Below, piece by piece: positions 44,879 to 54,133 of a DNA stretch of 64,000 nt; the stretch's first letter is position 1; each line of letters starts with the position of its first letter. The stretch is taken from positions 248,001 to 312,000 of the forward strand of contig JAHBYJ010000002.1 of the NCBI GenBank assembly GCA_019636015.1. Direction: 5' to 3'. Position numbers and translations under genes: made by a program. Below the pieces are notes generated by a model. The model saw only the letters and a list, made by a program, of their open reading frames with translations. It had not been told where the DNA came from and ran no database searches. The DNA is from Parvibaculaceae bacterium. GTDB taxonomy: Bacteria > Pseudomonadota > Alphaproteobacteria > Parvibaculales > Parvibaculaceae.

Positions 44879-45714
44879 TTGAGCCGCTCTGCATGAAAGC
44901 GCAGATGATCCTCGATGAAGCTCTGGATGAAATAATAGGAGTGGTCGTAACCTTCCTGCCGCCGGAGCGTCAGCTTCTGGCGATGCGTCGCGCAGGCCTC
45001 CTCGAAAAGCTCCGGTTTCAACTGGTTCTCGAGAAACGTATCGGCGAGCCCCTGATCGATCAGAATGTCATCGAAATGACCGACCGCATTGCCGCTCGTC
45101 ATCAGGGCCGTCGCATCATGCGCCGCCCATGATGAACGGTCGGCACCGAGATAGGCTGTGAAGGCCTTCTCGCCCCACGGGCAGCGCGTCGGCGAAACGA
45201 TGGGCGCGAAGGCCGAGACAGAACGGAAATGCTCTGGATATTTGAGAGCCAGCGTCAGCGCCCCGTGCCCGCCCATGGAATGGCCGCTGATCGACTGCCG
45301 CCGCCCGTCGACTGGAAAATTGTCGCGCACCACGGCCGCAAGGTCGCGGACGACATAGGTCTCCATGCTGAAATGTGGTGCCCAGGGCTCTTCCGTCGCA
45401 TCGATATAAAAGCCGGCGCCCTGCCCGAGATCATATGCCTCGTCATCCGCGACGTCCGGCCCACGCGGACTCGTATCGGGTGCGACGATTGCAAGGCCAA
45501 GCTCGCTCGCCGCGCGATAGGCGCCCGCCTTCACCGTGAAGTTCTCTTCCGTGCAGGTGAGCCCCGCCAGAAAGGTCAGCGCCGGAAAGGGCCCCTTGCC
45601 CGGGGGCAGAAACAATGTGAAGCGCATCGGCGTGCCCGTCGCCGCCGAGGAATGCCGGCAGACATTGAGTGTGCCGCCGAAGCAGCGATGCGACGAAATT
45701 ATTTCAGGCGTCAT
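44875..45714 (-). CDS. fghA: S-formylglutathione hydrolase
   Basis: A protein of 279 aa of the esterase D family. The nucleophile elbow is SISGHSMGGHGALTLALKYP (Ser near residue 147), the conserved TCTEENFTVKAGAYRAASELGL lies near residue 55, and the His is in YDHSYYFI. It hydrolyses S-formylglutathione to formate and glutathione, the second step of glutathione-dependent formaldehyde oxidation. It overlaps adhC by one base (TGATG) and the amine oxidase by four. Confidence 0.96.
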   Translation of the reverse strand: MTPEIISSHRCFGGTLNVCRHSSAATGTPMRFTLFLPPGKGPFPALTFLAGLTCTEENFTVKAGAYRAASELGLAIVAPDTSPRGPDVADDEAYDLGQGAGFYIDATEEPWAPHFSMETYVVRDLAAVVRDNFPVDGRRQSISGHSMGGHGALTLALKYPEHFRSVSAFAPIVSPTRCPWGEKAFTAYLGADRSSWAAHDATALMTSGNAVGHFDDILIDQGLADTFLENQLKPELFEEACATHRQKLTLRRQEGYDHSYYFIQSFIEDHLRFHAERLK

Positions 45715-46823
45715 CAGTAAACGACCACGGAGCGGATCGACTTGCCCTCATGCATGAGGTCGAAGCCCTTGTTGATATCTTCAAGCGGCATGGTGTGGGT
45801 GATGAGATCGTCGATATTGATCTTCCCGTCCATGTACCAGTCGACGATGCGCGGCACATCGGTGCGGCCGCGCGCGCCGCCGAACGCCGTGCCCTTCCAG
45901 ACGCGACCGGTAACGAGCTGGAAGGGGCGCGTGGAAATCTCCTGTCCCGCGCCGGCCACGCCGATGATGATGCTTTCGCCCCAGCCGCGATGGCAGCACT
46001 CGAGCGCCTGCCGCATCGTGTTCACATTGCCGATGCATTCGAAGCTGTAATCCGCGCCGCCGCCCGTGAGTTCCACGATATGGCCCACCACATCGCCCTT
46101 GATTTCCTTCGGGTTCACGAAATGGGTCATGCCGAATTCGCGGGCAAGGCTCGCGCGCGACGGGTTGATGTCGACGCCGACGATCATGTTGGCGCCCACC
46201 ATGCGCGCGCCCTGGATCACGTTGAGGCCGATACCGCCAAGGCCGAAGACCACGACATTGGCGCCTGCCTCCACGCCCGCCGTGAAGATGACGGCGCCGA
46301 TGCCCGTCGTCACGCCGCAGCCGATGTAGCAGATCTTGTCGAAGGGAGCATCCTTGCGCACCTTGGCGAGCGCGATTTCCGGCAGCACGGTGTAATTCGC
46401 AAAGGTAGAGCAGCCCATGTAATGCAGCACGGGCTTGCCTTTGTAAGAGAAGCGGCTGGTTCCGTCCGGCATCACGCCCTTGCCCTGCGTCGCGCGAATG
46501 GAGGTGCACAGGTTCGTCTTGTGGCTCGTGCAGCTTTTGCACTCGCGGCATTCGGGCGTGTAGAGCGGGATCACATGATCGCCGACGGCGAGCGACTTCA
46601 CGCCCTTGCCGACCTCGACGACGACGCCCGCGCCCTCATGGCCAAGGATTGCAGGAAAGGCACCTTCCGGGTCTTCGCCGGACAGCGTGAAGGCATCGGT
46701 GTGGCAGATGCCCGTCGCCTTGATCTCGACGAGAACCTCGCCCTCTTTCGGGCCCTCGAGCTGAACCGTTTCGATCTCGAGGGGTTTGCCCGCTTCGAAG
46801 GCCACTGCCGCACGCACATCCAT
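45714..46823 (-). CDS. adhC: S-(hydroxymethyl)glutathione dehydrogenase / class III alcohol dehydrogenase
   Basis: A zinc-dependent MDR enzyme of 369 aa. Catalytic Zn ligands are in [18 protein letters not shown] and CSTFANYTV...IGCGVTTG; structural Zn Cys residues are in [17 protein letters not shown]; the NAD Rossmann motif is [20 protein letters not shown]. It oxidises the glutathione adduct of formaldehyde. It is the first gene of the operon adhC-fghA-amine oxidase-SMP-30, with a promoter-like pair upstream. Confidence 0.97.
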   Translation of the reverse strand: MDVRAAVAFEAGKPLEIETVQLEGPKEGEVLVEIKATGICHTDAFTLSGEDPEGAFPAILGHEGAGVVVEVGKGVKSLAVGDHVIPLYTPECRECKSCTSHKTNLCTSIRATQGKGVMPDGTSRFSYKGKPVLHYMGCSTFANYTVLPEIALAKVRKDAPFDKICYIGCGVTTGIGAVIFTAGVEAGANVVVFGLGGIGLNVIQGARMVGANMIVGVDINPSRASLAREFGMTHFVNPKEIKGDVVGHIVELTGGGADYSFECIGNVNTMRQALECCHRGWGESIIIGVAGAGQEISTRPFQLVTGRVWKGTAFGGARGRTDVPRIVDWYMDGKINIDDLITHTMPLEDINKGFDLMHEGKSIRSVVVY

Positions 46824-46861
46824 AAGCCGTCTCCATTACCGCATGAAATGCCAATTCCGGC

Positions 46862-46890
46862 ATTGTGCGGCGGCGGCAGACGAAACTCAA
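46862..46890 (-). promoter_or_regulatory. Putative promoter/operator of the adhC operon
   Basis: On the minus strand TTGAGT (complement of 46885-46890) and CACAAT (complement of 46862-46867) are 17 bases apart. An inverted repeat AATGCC-N6-GGCATT (46847-46864) overlaps the -10 and could bind a regulator. Confidence 0.4.
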
Positions 46891-46915
46891 TCGCGTGGCG
46901 TGGAAATGATGCGTC

Positions 46916-47599
46916 TCATTGCCCGGTAAGCCAGGCCTCGTTTTCCGCGTGAAGCGCGGCAAGCTCCGGGCTCTTGTCGAGAACGGTGGAAGGTGAAAGC
47001 GGAATGCCGCCTTTGTCGAGGCTCGCAGCGAGAAATTTCAGTTGCGCCGGATATTTCTCCAGCCCGTCAAAAAACGCATCCGGCAGCGAGGCCCGGTCCA
47101 CCGGATCCGCACGGTCCTTCTCATAGATGGCCACCCGCTGCACGATACGCCACGCACCGTCGCGCCTTTCGATCCGGTCGATGAAGCGCGCATAGGATGT
47201 GGTGTCGACTTCGCCCCCCGGTGTTTTCGCGCGCACCATGATCGTCACATTGACTTCGCTGAGCGCGCGGCTGCCTTCGAGGCGGATGCGCGGCACACCG
47301 ATATAATGCTTGAGCAGCGCGCCGCCTCGTGCCGCAAGCTGGCGCGAAGCCGCCACGAATCCTTCATGCGGGCCGGCGTACCAGCTGAGCGAAATCGTGC
47401 CGCCTTCATGAAAGGTTGCGGAAAGTGCGTCCCATTTCTCCTGGTCCCGGAAAAAGGCCCAGTTGTTGACGAGATCGGCGATTTCCATTCGCGCGTCGAG
47501 CATGGCGGTCCTTTCCCCGGCCGCATCGCCTTCCGAGGCTCTCGCGGCATTGGCGCCACAGGCAATGAGGAAGGAAAGGAAAAGAGCGGCGAGTTTCAT
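46916..47599 (-). CDS. Exported SnoaL/NTF2-like protein
   Basis: A protein of 227 aa from ATG 47599 with a strong upstream GGGGGGA. The N-terminus is a signal (MKLAALFLSFLIACGANAARA); the Cys in LIAC makes a lipoprotein possible, while ANA offers a type I cleavage. The mature part has the SnoaL_4 layout: DARMEIADLVNNWAFFRDQEKWDAL, then FHEGGTISLSWYAG and RFIDRIERRDGAWRIVQRVAIYEKD. Related cytosolic proteins are ring-hydroxylating-dioxygenase-like or dehydratase domains. The function of this exported form is unknown. Confidence 0.8.
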   Translation of the reverse strand: MKLAALFLSFLIACGANAARASEGDAAGERTAMLDARMEIADLVNNWAFFRDQEKWDALSATFHEGGTISLSWYAGPHEGFVAASRQLAARGGALLKHYIGVPRIRLEGSRALSEVNVTIMVRAKTPGGEVDTTSYARFIDRIERRDGAWRIVQRVAIYEKDRADPVDRASLPDAFFDGLEKYPAQLKFLAASLDKGGIPLSPSTVLDKSPELAALHAENEAWLTGQ

Positions 47600-47705
47600 G
47601 TGTCCCCCCGGAGGTCTTTCCGCCTGCATGGCGGAGGAAGACTATGGGAGCGCCATCGCCCAAACTCAATCGGACGGCCGCGATTCTGACCAGCCGTCAA
47701 TTTTC

Positions 47706-48221
47706 TCAGCCGCGCCGTTCGAGAAGCACGAATGAATAGGACGCGCTGTCCTTCTCGCCCGCTTCGTGCCGCTCGCGCGATACCTCGCGCCATTGCCTTC
47801 TGTCGAAGCCGGGAAAACTCACATCGCCTTCCGGCGCGGCGTGAACCTCGGTGATATAGAGCCGCGTCGCGCGATCGAACGTCTCGGCATAGAGCTGCGC
47901 GCCACCGATCACCGCCACTTCTCCGACGCCGGCCTCTTCCGCAAGCGCAATGCCCCGCGCAAGAGCCGCTTCAGCACTGGTCGCAACCTCCGCTCCCTCC
48001 GCCACATAGGCCGGATCGCGCGTGACAACGATATTGGGCCGTCCCGGCAGCGGCCTTCGCGGCAGCGACTCCCATGTCTTGCGGCCCATGATGACGGGTT
48101 TTCCCATCGTCACGCGCTTGAAGAAGGCCATGTCGCCGGAGAGCTTCCACGGCAGGCTGTTATCGCGGCCGATAATGCCGTTCTCGGCAACGGCGACGAC
48201 GAAGGAGATGTGGATTGTCAT
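47706..48221 (-). CDS. folA: Dihydrofolate reductase
   Basis: An enzyme of 171 aa. VVAVAENGIIGRDNSLPWKLSGDMAFFKRVTMGKPVIMGRKTWESL holds the NADPH and folate contacts (read here by LPWKLSGDM and GRKTWESLP); VIGGAQLYAE is the cofactor loop. The acidic active-site residue is Asp in SGDM. It regenerates tetrahydrofolate, matching the dihydrofolate made by ThyA. Its ATG overlaps the stop of a small membrane-protein gene (ATGA) placed between it and thyA. Confidence 0.96.
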   Translation of the reverse strand: MTIHISFVVAVAENGIIGRDNSLPWKLSGDMAFFKRVTMGKPVIMGRKTWESLPRRPLPGRPNIVVTRDPAYVAEGAEVATSAEAALARGIALAEEAGVGEVAVIGGAQLYAETFDRATRLYITEVHAAPEGDVSFPGFDRRQWREVSRERHEAGEKDSASYSFVLLERRG

Positions 48222-48388
48222 GTCGCTACCACAATATGCGCCGTCTCGATCAGAGAGAAGCCGGGCGCACGCAGCATTTCAGGATCGAGCGGGCGCATGC
48301 GCAGGAGAATGATCCACATGGAAAATGCCGCAAGCGCAAGAACCGCGAGAATGAGAAGCCCGGCGATAACGCGCTGGCGAAACCGCAT
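48218..48388 (-). CDS. Small single-span membrane protein between thyA and folA (56 aa)
   Basis: A gene of 57 codons not previously obvious because of its size. It starts with ATG at 48388 sharing a base with the thyA stop (TGATG) and its own TGA overlaps the folA ATG (ATGA), so all three genes are locked together. The protein begins MRFRQR, followed by one strongly hydrophobic helix (about residues 7-29, VIAGLLILAVLALAAFSMW in part) and a short tail with MRPLDPEMLRAPG. It probably inserts in the inner membrane with the basic end inside. No family recognised. The double overlap and codon look support a real gene. Confidence 0.8.
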   Translation of the reverse strand: MRFRQRVIAGLLILAVLALAAFSMWIILLRMRPLDPEMLRAPGFSLIETAHIVVAT

Positions 48389-49182
48389 CAGACCGCGACG
48401 GGCGCGGAGATATGCGGGTGCGCCTCATATCCTTCGAGCCTGAAATCGTCGAAGGTGAAATCGAACAGGCTCTTCACATCCGGATTGATGATCATGCGCG
48501 GCAGCGGCTTCGGCTCGCGCGAAAGCTGCTTGTCCGCCTGTTCAAGATGGTTGAGATAGAGATGCGCATCGCCGAACGTATGGATGAACTCGCCCGCCTC
48601 AAGCCCCGTCACCTGCGCCACCATCATGGTGAGGAGCGCATAGGACGCGATGTTGAACGGCACACCGAGGAAGATATCCGCCGAGCGCTGATAAAGCTGG
48701 CAGGAGAGCTTGCCGTCGGCGACATAGAACTGGAACAGGCAGTGGCAGGGCGGCAGCGCCATCTTGTCGACATCGGCGACATTCCATGCCGACACGATCA
48801 GGCGGCGCGAATCCGGGTTCGATTTGATCTGGTCGAGCAGGTTCTTGATCTGGTCGATCTTGCCGCCATCGGGCGTCGGCCAGGAACGCCACTGATGCCC
48901 ATAGACGGGCCCGAGCTCGCCATTCTCGTCCGCCCATTCATCCCAGATGCTGACGCCATTCGCCTTCAGGTAGCGGACATTCGTGTCGCCCGAAAGGAAC
49001 CACAGCAGCTCGTGAATGATCGACTTCGTGTGCAGCTTCTTCGTCGTGACCATCGGAAAACCCTCCGAAATATCGAAGCGCATCTGATGGCCGAAAATGC
49101 TGCGCGTGCCCGTGCCCGTGCGGTCGGTCTTGGTCACGCCCTTGTCGCGCGCGAGGCGCAGGAGGTCGAGATATTGCTGCAT
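48388..49182 (-). CDS. thyA: Thymidylate synthase ThyA
   Basis: An enzyme of 264 aa. The catalytic Cys is in [13 protein letters not shown], the phosphate-binding Arg in [15 protein letters not shown], and [20 protein letters not shown] and DAHLYLNH contact dUMP and folate. It methylates dUMP with methylene-tetrahydrofolate, producing dihydrofolate for FolA. Length is that of the short E. coli-like form. It is first in thyA-small membrane protein-folA. Confidence 0.97.
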   Translation of the reverse strand: MQQYLDLLRLARDKGVTKTDRTGTGTRSIFGHQMRFDISEGFPMVTTKKLHTKSIIHELLWFLSGDTNVRYLKANGVSIWDEWADENGELGPVYGHQWRSWPTPDGGKIDQIKNLLDQIKSNPDSRRLIVSAWNVADVDKMALPPCHCLFQFYVADGKLSCQLYQRSADIFLGVPFNIASYALLTMMVAQVTGLEAGEFIHTFGDAHLYLNHLEQADKQLSREPKPLPRMIINPDVKSLFDFTFDDFRLEGYEAHPHISAPVAV

Positions 49183-49349
49183 GGGCCTGTCCTGAGATTC
49201 GGGTAAGCCAGTCTAGCGCGAAGCGCCGCCGCCTCGCCACCTCGCACCCCTGCTTATCCACAGGCTTCCGGGGCGGCGGAAACTGTGGTTCCCTGCGGCC
49301 CAACCGCCGGAACGAGCGGCAATGAACGACATAATCGGGTGAAAACGCC

Positions 49350-50516
49350 ATGAAACGCTTTCTGATCGGCCTCGCCATCTTTCTCGTGCTTGTGGTGATT
49401 CTCGCCCTCGCCTTCCTGCCCGGCGTCGTGGAGGGCCAGATCAACCGCGTCACCCCGCACGAGCCCTATGAGGTGAGCGAGGACACCCGTGCCCTCCACC
49501 AGCGCCTCGTCATCGCCGATCTTCACGCCGATACGCTGCTCTGGGCTCGAGACCCGCTGAAGCGCGCCTCGCGCGGCCATGTGGACCTGCCCCGCCTCGA
49601 CGAGGGTAATGTGGCTCTGCAGGTCTTCACTGCCGTCACCAAGGTGCCGAGCGGCCAGAACTACGAGAGCAATGAAGCGGGCTCCGACGTGCTGCCCTGG
49701 CTGCTGATGGCGCAGCGCTGGCCTGCCCGTACATGGGACAGCCTGCTCGAACGCGCGCTCTATCAGGCATGGAAACTCGAAGACGCCGAACGCCGCGCGC
49801 CGGAAACGCTCCGCGTCATCCGCAGCCGCGCCGATCTGGACGTGCTTCTCGCAGCCCGTGCCGAAGGCTCGCGCCAGATCGGCGGACTTCTCGGCATCGA
49901 GGGCTCGCATCCGCTCGAAGGCGACATCGCCAATGTCGAACGTCTCCATGCCGCCGGCTACCGCCTGATGGGCCTGCACCATTTCTTCGACAATGAACTC
50001 GGCGGCTCGTTTCACGGCATCACCGGCGCCGGCCTGAGCGACTTCGGCAAGGAGGCGCTCCGCGAGATGGAGCGGCTCGGCATCACCATCGACGTCGCCC
50101 ACTCCTCCCCCGCCGTGGTGGAGGATGTGCTGGCGATTGCCACCAAACCCATCGTTCTTTCGCATACCGGGCTTCGCGGCGCCTGCGACAGCCCGCGCAA
50201 CCTCGAGGACGATCTTGCCAAACGCATCGCCGAAAAGGGCGGCGTGATCGGCATCGGCTACTGGGCGGGTGCGGTCTGCGACGCCAGCCCGGCAAATATC
50301 GTGCGCACCATCCGCTATGCCATCGAGCTTCTCGGCGCGGATCATGTCGGCCTTGGCTCCGACTATGACGGCGCCGTCCGCACCGAATTCGACACCTCGG
50401 AAATCGCCGTGCTGACGGAGGAGATGCGCAAGGCGAATTTCACGGAGGAGGAAATCTTCAAGGTGATGGGCGGAAACGCGATCCGCCTGTTCCGTGAAAA
50501 CCTGCCGGCGGATTAG
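49350..50516 (+). CDS. Membrane dipeptidase (peptidase M19)
   Basis: A protein of 388 aa with an N-terminal hydrophobic anchor (residues 4-25) and no clear cleavage. The renal-dipeptidase zinc site is seen in VIADLHADTLLWARDP (His, Asp), GIEGSHPLEGD (bridging Glu), LHHFFDNELGGS, DVAHSSPAVVEDVL and SHTGLRG (His), with LGSDYDGAV later. It hydrolyses dipeptides, including D-containing ones, at the outer face of the membrane. Monocistronic; it precedes ssrA. Confidence 0.94.
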   Translation: MKRFLIGLAIFLVLVVILALAFLPGVVEGQINRVTPHEPYEVSEDTRALHQRLVIADLHADTLLWARDPLKRASRGHVDLPRLDEGNVALQVFTAVTKVPSGQNYESNEAGSDVLPWLLMAQRWPARTWDSLLERALYQAWKLEDAERRAPETLRVIRSRADLDVLLAARAEGSRQIGGLLGIEGSHPLEGDIANVERLHAAGYRLMGLHHFFDNELGGSFHGITGAGLSDFGKEALREMERLGITIDVAHSSPAVVEDVLAIATKPIVLSHTGLRGACDSPRNLEDDLAKRIAEKGGVIGIGYWAGAVCDASPANIVRTIRYAIELLGADHVGLGSDYDGAVRTEFDTSEIAVLTEEMRKANFTEEEIFKVMGGNAIRLFRENLPAD

Positions 50517-50568
50517 GCCCGCTGCGGATTGGGCTTTAATTCCCGGCTTTCCGCCCTATATTGAGGGT

Positions 50569-50655
50569 GCCGGCGGTTTTCCGCCCGGCTATGGCGATAA
50601 ACGGACTGTGTAATAAACCATTCGGACCCGGGGGCAGTACCCGGCGCCTCCACCA
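50569..50655 (+). ncRNA. ssrA: tmRNA acceptor piece (3' half, permuted two-piece ssrA)
   Basis: The alphaproteobacterial tmRNA gene is permuted: the acceptor piece comes first. It ends GGGGGCAGTACCCGGCGCCT followed by CCACCA, with the T-arm CCGGG-GGCAGTA-CCCGG and the 3' acceptor strand CGCCTCC that pairs with GGGGGCG at 50684-50690 in the coding piece. A -10-like TATATT lies at 50557-50562; the 5' end is therefore approximate. The spacer 50656-50683 is removed during processing. Confidence 0.93.
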
Positions 50656-50683
50656 GATTTCCTCCTGTCATGGCAGGGTCCCT

Positions 50684-50890
50684 GGGGGCGAAACAGGATC
50701 GACGAGGGTGTAAAGACAGTCTTTTTGCCCGGCATGGTTCCGCCGTCATCGGGCCGTTTTATAGTTGCCAACGACAACTATGCTGAGGCGCGTCTCGCTG
50801 CGTAAGCAGTGCGACAACCTCGATTGAAGTCCTTGCTCTTAGCCGGGTAAGGCGGGGTTCGCAGGTACCTGGCAACAGAAACCTGCACTT
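50684..50890 (+). ncRNA. ssrA: tmRNA coding piece (5' half), tag ANDNYAEARLAA
   Basis: It begins GGGGGCGAAACAGGATCGAC, the usual tmRNA 5' end. The tag frame runs from GCC at 50767 to TAA at 50803-50805 and encodes ANDNYAEARLAA, a normal alphaproteobacterial proteolysis tag ending LAA. It rescues stalled ribosomes and marks the products for ClpXP; the matching SspB adaptor is at 57174. The 3' end is estimated. Confidence 0.95.
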
Positions 50891-51108
50891 TTCTCTCTCC
50901 CTCGCTCTTCCGGCCACATCGCATACCGCGCGCATCTTTTGCGGCGCCGTCGCCTCGCGTTTCGCGAATCCGCCTACAATTGGCGTGCGCAACCCGGCGT
51001 GAATTTAAACAAATTTTTTGTGTGATACAAAAATGATCGAAAAGATTCCTGTGGAATTCCGCTTGACGAGACATCATCTCCTTTATACCCTACTTGGGAG
51101 ATAGAGAA

Positions 51109-51555
51109 ATGTTGTCGCAGAAAGCCAAATATGCGCTGAAGGCCATGATCGCCCTCGCTACTCAGGAAGAAGGTGACCTGATGCAGGCAGCGGACATTGC
51201 GGAACGGCAGAACGTGCCCCGGAAGTTTCTGGAGCTGATCCTGCTCGACCTGCGCAAACATGGCCTCGTCCGCAGCCAGCGCGGCAAGCTGGGCGGATAT
51301 GCGCTCGCGAAACCGGCCGATACGATTACCTTCGGCCAGATCATTCGCATCATGGATGGGCCATTGGCGCCTATTCCCTGCGCGAGCCTGACCGGCTACC
51401 GGCGTTGCGCCGACTGCCGGGATGAGAAGGCCTGCGCCGTCCGAAAGACGATGCGGGAAGTCCGCGATGCGGCGGCGGCGATCCTGGACGGGATGACGCT
51501 GGCCGATGCAACCGGAACGGAAGCCGCCGCGTTAAAGGCGGCGATCGGCGCCTGA
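51109..51555 (+). CDS. Rrf2-family regulator with Cys cluster
   Basis: A protein of 148 aa from ATG 51109 (GGGAG upstream). The N-terminal winged helix is MLSQKAKYALKAMIALATQ, with QNVPRKFLELILLDLRKHGLVRSQRGKLGGYAL, typical of Rrf2. Four Cys in IPCASLTGYRRCADCRDEKAC could hold an Fe-S cluster or sense sulfur or redox state, as in IscR and CymR/CysR-like members. It lies directly upstream of a sulfate-uptake operon in the same direction, so a sulfur-responsive role is the best inference. Confidence 0.92.
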   Translation: MLSQKAKYALKAMIALATQEEGDLMQAADIAERQNVPRKFLELILLDLRKHGLVRSQRGKLGGYALAKPADTITFGQIIRIMDGPLAPIPCASLTGYRRCADCRDEKACAVRKTMREVRDAAAAILDGMTLADATGTEAAALKAAIGA

Positions 51556-51619
51556 GCCGAAAAAATTTTGCGCTTAAACACTACTAATTTGATGGACAAG
51601 ATAGGTAACGGAGACTGAC

Positions 51620-52645
51620 ATGACTTTTGCAGATTTGACCCGGCGCTCTGCGCTGCTTCTGGGCGGACTGGCCCTCCTTCTCGGCACGACCTTCGAGGTT
51701 CACGCGCAGACGAACCTCGTCAACGTGTCCTATGACCCGACCCGCGAATTCTATCGCGACTACAACGCCGCCTTCGTCGAACACTGGAAGAAGGAAACCG
51801 GCGAGACCGTCACCATCGAGCAGTCGCATGGCGGCTCCGGCAAACAGGCGCGCGCCGTGATCGACGGCTTGCAGGCCGACGTGGTGACGCTGGCCCTCGC
51901 CGGCGACATCGACGAGATCGCGGCCCTCTCCGGCAAGCTCCCCAAGGACTGGCAATCGTCCCTCCCCTACAACTCCTCGCCCTACACCTCGACCATCGTC
52001 TTCCTGGTGCGCGACGGCAATCCGAAAGGCATCAAGGACTGGGACGATCTGGCGAAGGATGGCATTCAGGTCATCACACCGAACCCGAAAACGTCGGGCG
52101 GCGCCCGCTGGAACTACCTCGCGGCCTATGCCTATGCGCTCGAGAAGAACGGCAATGACGATGCCAAGGCGCGCGAATTCGTCGGCAAGCTCTTCAAGAA
52201 CGTCCCCGTGCTCGACACCGGCGCCCGCGGCTCCACCACCACCTTCGTCCAGCGCGGCATCGGCGATGTCTTCATCTCCTGGGAGAACGAGGCGTTCCTC
52301 GCCCAGAAGGAATTTCCCGGCCAGTTCGAAATCGTCGTACCGAGCCTCTCGATCCTCGCCGAGCCGCCCGTGGCAGTCGTGACCGGAAATACGGAAGCAA
52401 AGGGCACGACCAAACTCGCCCGCGCCTATCTCGAATTCCTTTATTCCTCTGCCGGCCAGAACCTCGCGGCGAAACATTTCTATCGCCCCGTGAAGCCGGA
52501 ATTCGCCGACAAGAACGACCTTCGCCGCTTTCCGCCCGTGAAGCTCGTGAAGATCGACGAAGTCTTCGGCGGATGGGCGAAGGCACAGCCCGAGCATTTC
52601 GGCGATGGCGGCGTCTTCGACCAGATCTATCAGCCGGGCCGATAA
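51620..52645 (+). CDS. sbp: Sulfate-binding periplasmic protein
   Basis: A protein of 341 aa. The Tat-like or Sec signal with [16 protein letters not shown] ends near residue 28 (EVHAQ). The mature protein starts [21 protein letters not shown], with [17 protein letters not shown] and [19 protein letters not shown], the sulfate/thiosulfate-binding signatures. It delivers sulfate to CysT-CysW-CysA, encoded downstream after a porin gene. GGAG precedes the ATG. Confidence 0.95.
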   Translation: MTFADLTRRSALLLGGLALLLGTTFEVHAQTNLVNVSYDPTREFYRDYNAAFVEHWKKETGETVTIEQSHGGSGKQARAVIDGLQADVVTLALAGDIDEIAALSGKLPKDWQSSLPYNSSPYTSTIVFLVRDGNPKGIKDWDDLAKDGIQVITPNPKTSGGARWNYLAAYAYALEKNGNDDAKAREFVGKLFKNVPVLDTGARGSTTTFVQRGIGDVFISWENEAFLAQKEFPGQFEIVVPSLSILAEPPVAVVTGNTEAKGTTKLARAYLEFLYSSAGQNLAAKHFYRPVKPEFADKNDLRRFPPVKLVKIDEVFGGWAKAQPEHFGDGGVFDQIYQPGR

Positions 52646-52708
52646 GACCGGGTCATTTTTCAACCGCTGCAAATTTTTGACTGGCAGCAAATTTCGGGGG
52701 CAACCCAC

Positions 52709-54115
52709 ATGAATACCGAGAACCTCAAAACACCCAAGACTTTTAAGTCCGCCCTTTTCCTGAGCACGGCGCTTATCGGCGCCGTGCTCACGGGGCCGGC
52801 GCTTGCGGGCCAGCCGGTCGAGGCACGTGTACAGAAGCTTGAGGCGACGATCCTCGAACTTCAGCGCGAACTCGATGCCGTGAAGAAGGATCAGGCCGCA
52901 GCCGCCGCCAAGCCCGCGGCGGAATCCCCCGTCGTCTTCAAGGGCGGTCCTGCCATCGAGGCCGCGGATGGAAGCTGGGCCTTCAAGGTGCGTGGCCGCA
53001 TCGAGGCCGACGCCGCCTTCTACGACAAATCCGGCGGCAACAACCCGGTCGACCTCAATGACGGTACGGAACTCCGCCGCGCCCGCATCGGCGTCGACGG
53101 CAAGATCTACAATGACTGGCTGTACCGCCTCGAAGCCGATTTCGGCAAGGCAAGCCGCAACGACAACACGAGCAACGAAGTCGATGTGAAGGACGCCTAT
53201 ATCGCCTTCACCGGCATCGAGAACACGCGCATCACTGTGGGCCAGCACAAGACGCCGAACTCGCTTGAACAGCTCACAAGCTCGACCGACCTCGTCTTCA
53301 CCGAACGTCCCCTTGCCGTGGAAGCCTTCAATCATCGCCTCACGGCAGGCGGCGATTTCAAGGCAGGTGTCTCTGCCGGCTATACCGGCGAGAACTACAC
53401 GCTGACGACGGGCATCTTCGGCTCGAACTTTGCCGCGAACAGTGATCCCGCCGGCGCCGCAAACGACGAAGGCTGGGGCGTGCATGGACGCGCCACCTGG
53501 GCGCCGATCCAGGACAAGGGCAAGGTGCTGCATCTCGGCGCCTCGGGCTACTGGCGCGATGCAGGCGGCCAGAACGGTTTCGGCGGCACCTCCGTCCGCT
53601 TCCGCTCCGGCCCCGAAGTGTCCGCCGTCGACGGCACGCGCTTCGTCGACACCGGCAATATCGCTGCCGACACCTACACCTCCTACGGCGCCGAACTCGG
53701 CGGCGTCTGGGGCCCGTTTCATGCGCAGGCGGAATATCTCGTTGCCTCGGTGGAGCGGACGGCGGGCCTTTCCAGTCTCGATTTCGACGGCGGCTATGTG
53801 CAGCTCGGCTATGTGCTGACGGGCGAAAGCCGCAATTACAAGAACGGTCTGTTTTCGCGCGTAAAGCCCGCGAACCCCTTCTCGCTCAAGACGGGCGGCG
53901 CAGGCGCGTGGGAAATCGCCGGTCGCTTCAGCACTATCGATCTCAACGATGGCGCGCTGCTCGGCGGTTCGCAGGACAACTATACCGGCGCCCTCAACTG
54001 GTACATCAACGAGTATCTGCGTGTCGGCGTGAACTATGTGAACTTCGATGCGGAACGTGCGGGCGTGACCACCAAGGGCAGCGCCGTCGTCACCCGCGTC
54101 GGCGTGAACTGGTAA
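52709..54115 (+). CDS. OprO/OprP-like outer-membrane porin in the sulfate operon
   Basis: A protein of 468 aa. A signal peptide (to about residue 33, ALAG) is followed by a short coiled coil (VEARVQKLEATILELQRELDAVKKD) and a 16-strand-like beta-barrel with alternating aromatic residues, ending in VGVNW, a Trp-terminal outer-membrane sorting signal. TELRRARIGVDGKIYNDWLYRLEADFG, in parts, is the phosphate-selective porin O/P pattern. Its place between sbp and cysT suggests it admits sulfate or related oxyanions; specificity is not shown. Confidence 0.88.
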   Translation: MNTENLKTPKTFKSALFLSTALIGAVLTGPALAGQPVEARVQKLEATILELQRELDAVKKDQAAAAAKPAAESPVVFKGGPAIEAADGSWAFKVRGRIEADAAFYDKSGGNNPVDLNDGTELRRARIGVDGKIYNDWLYRLEADFGKASRNDNTSNEVDVKDAYIAFTGIENTRITVGQHKTPNSLEQLTSSTDLVFTERPLAVEAFNHRLTAGGDFKAGVSAGYTGENYTLTTGIFGSNFAANSDPAGAANDEGWGVHGRATWAPIQDKGKVLHLGASGYWRDAGGQNGFGGTSVRFRSGPEVSAVDGTRFVDTGNIAADTYTSYGAELGGVWGPFHAQAEYLVASVERTAGLSSLDFDGGYVQLGYVLTGESRNYKNGLFSRVKPANPFSLKTGGAGAWEIAGRFSTIDLNDGALLGGSQDNYTGALNWYINEYLRVGVNYVNFDAERAGVTTKGSAVVTRVGVNW

Positions 54116-54133
54116 AGCGGATCGGGGGGCGTC

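Noticed and set aside
51584..53722. 712-aa minus-strand open frame opposite sbp and the porin
   Set aside because: No recognisable domain or start, and it lies exactly antisense to two well-supported genes.
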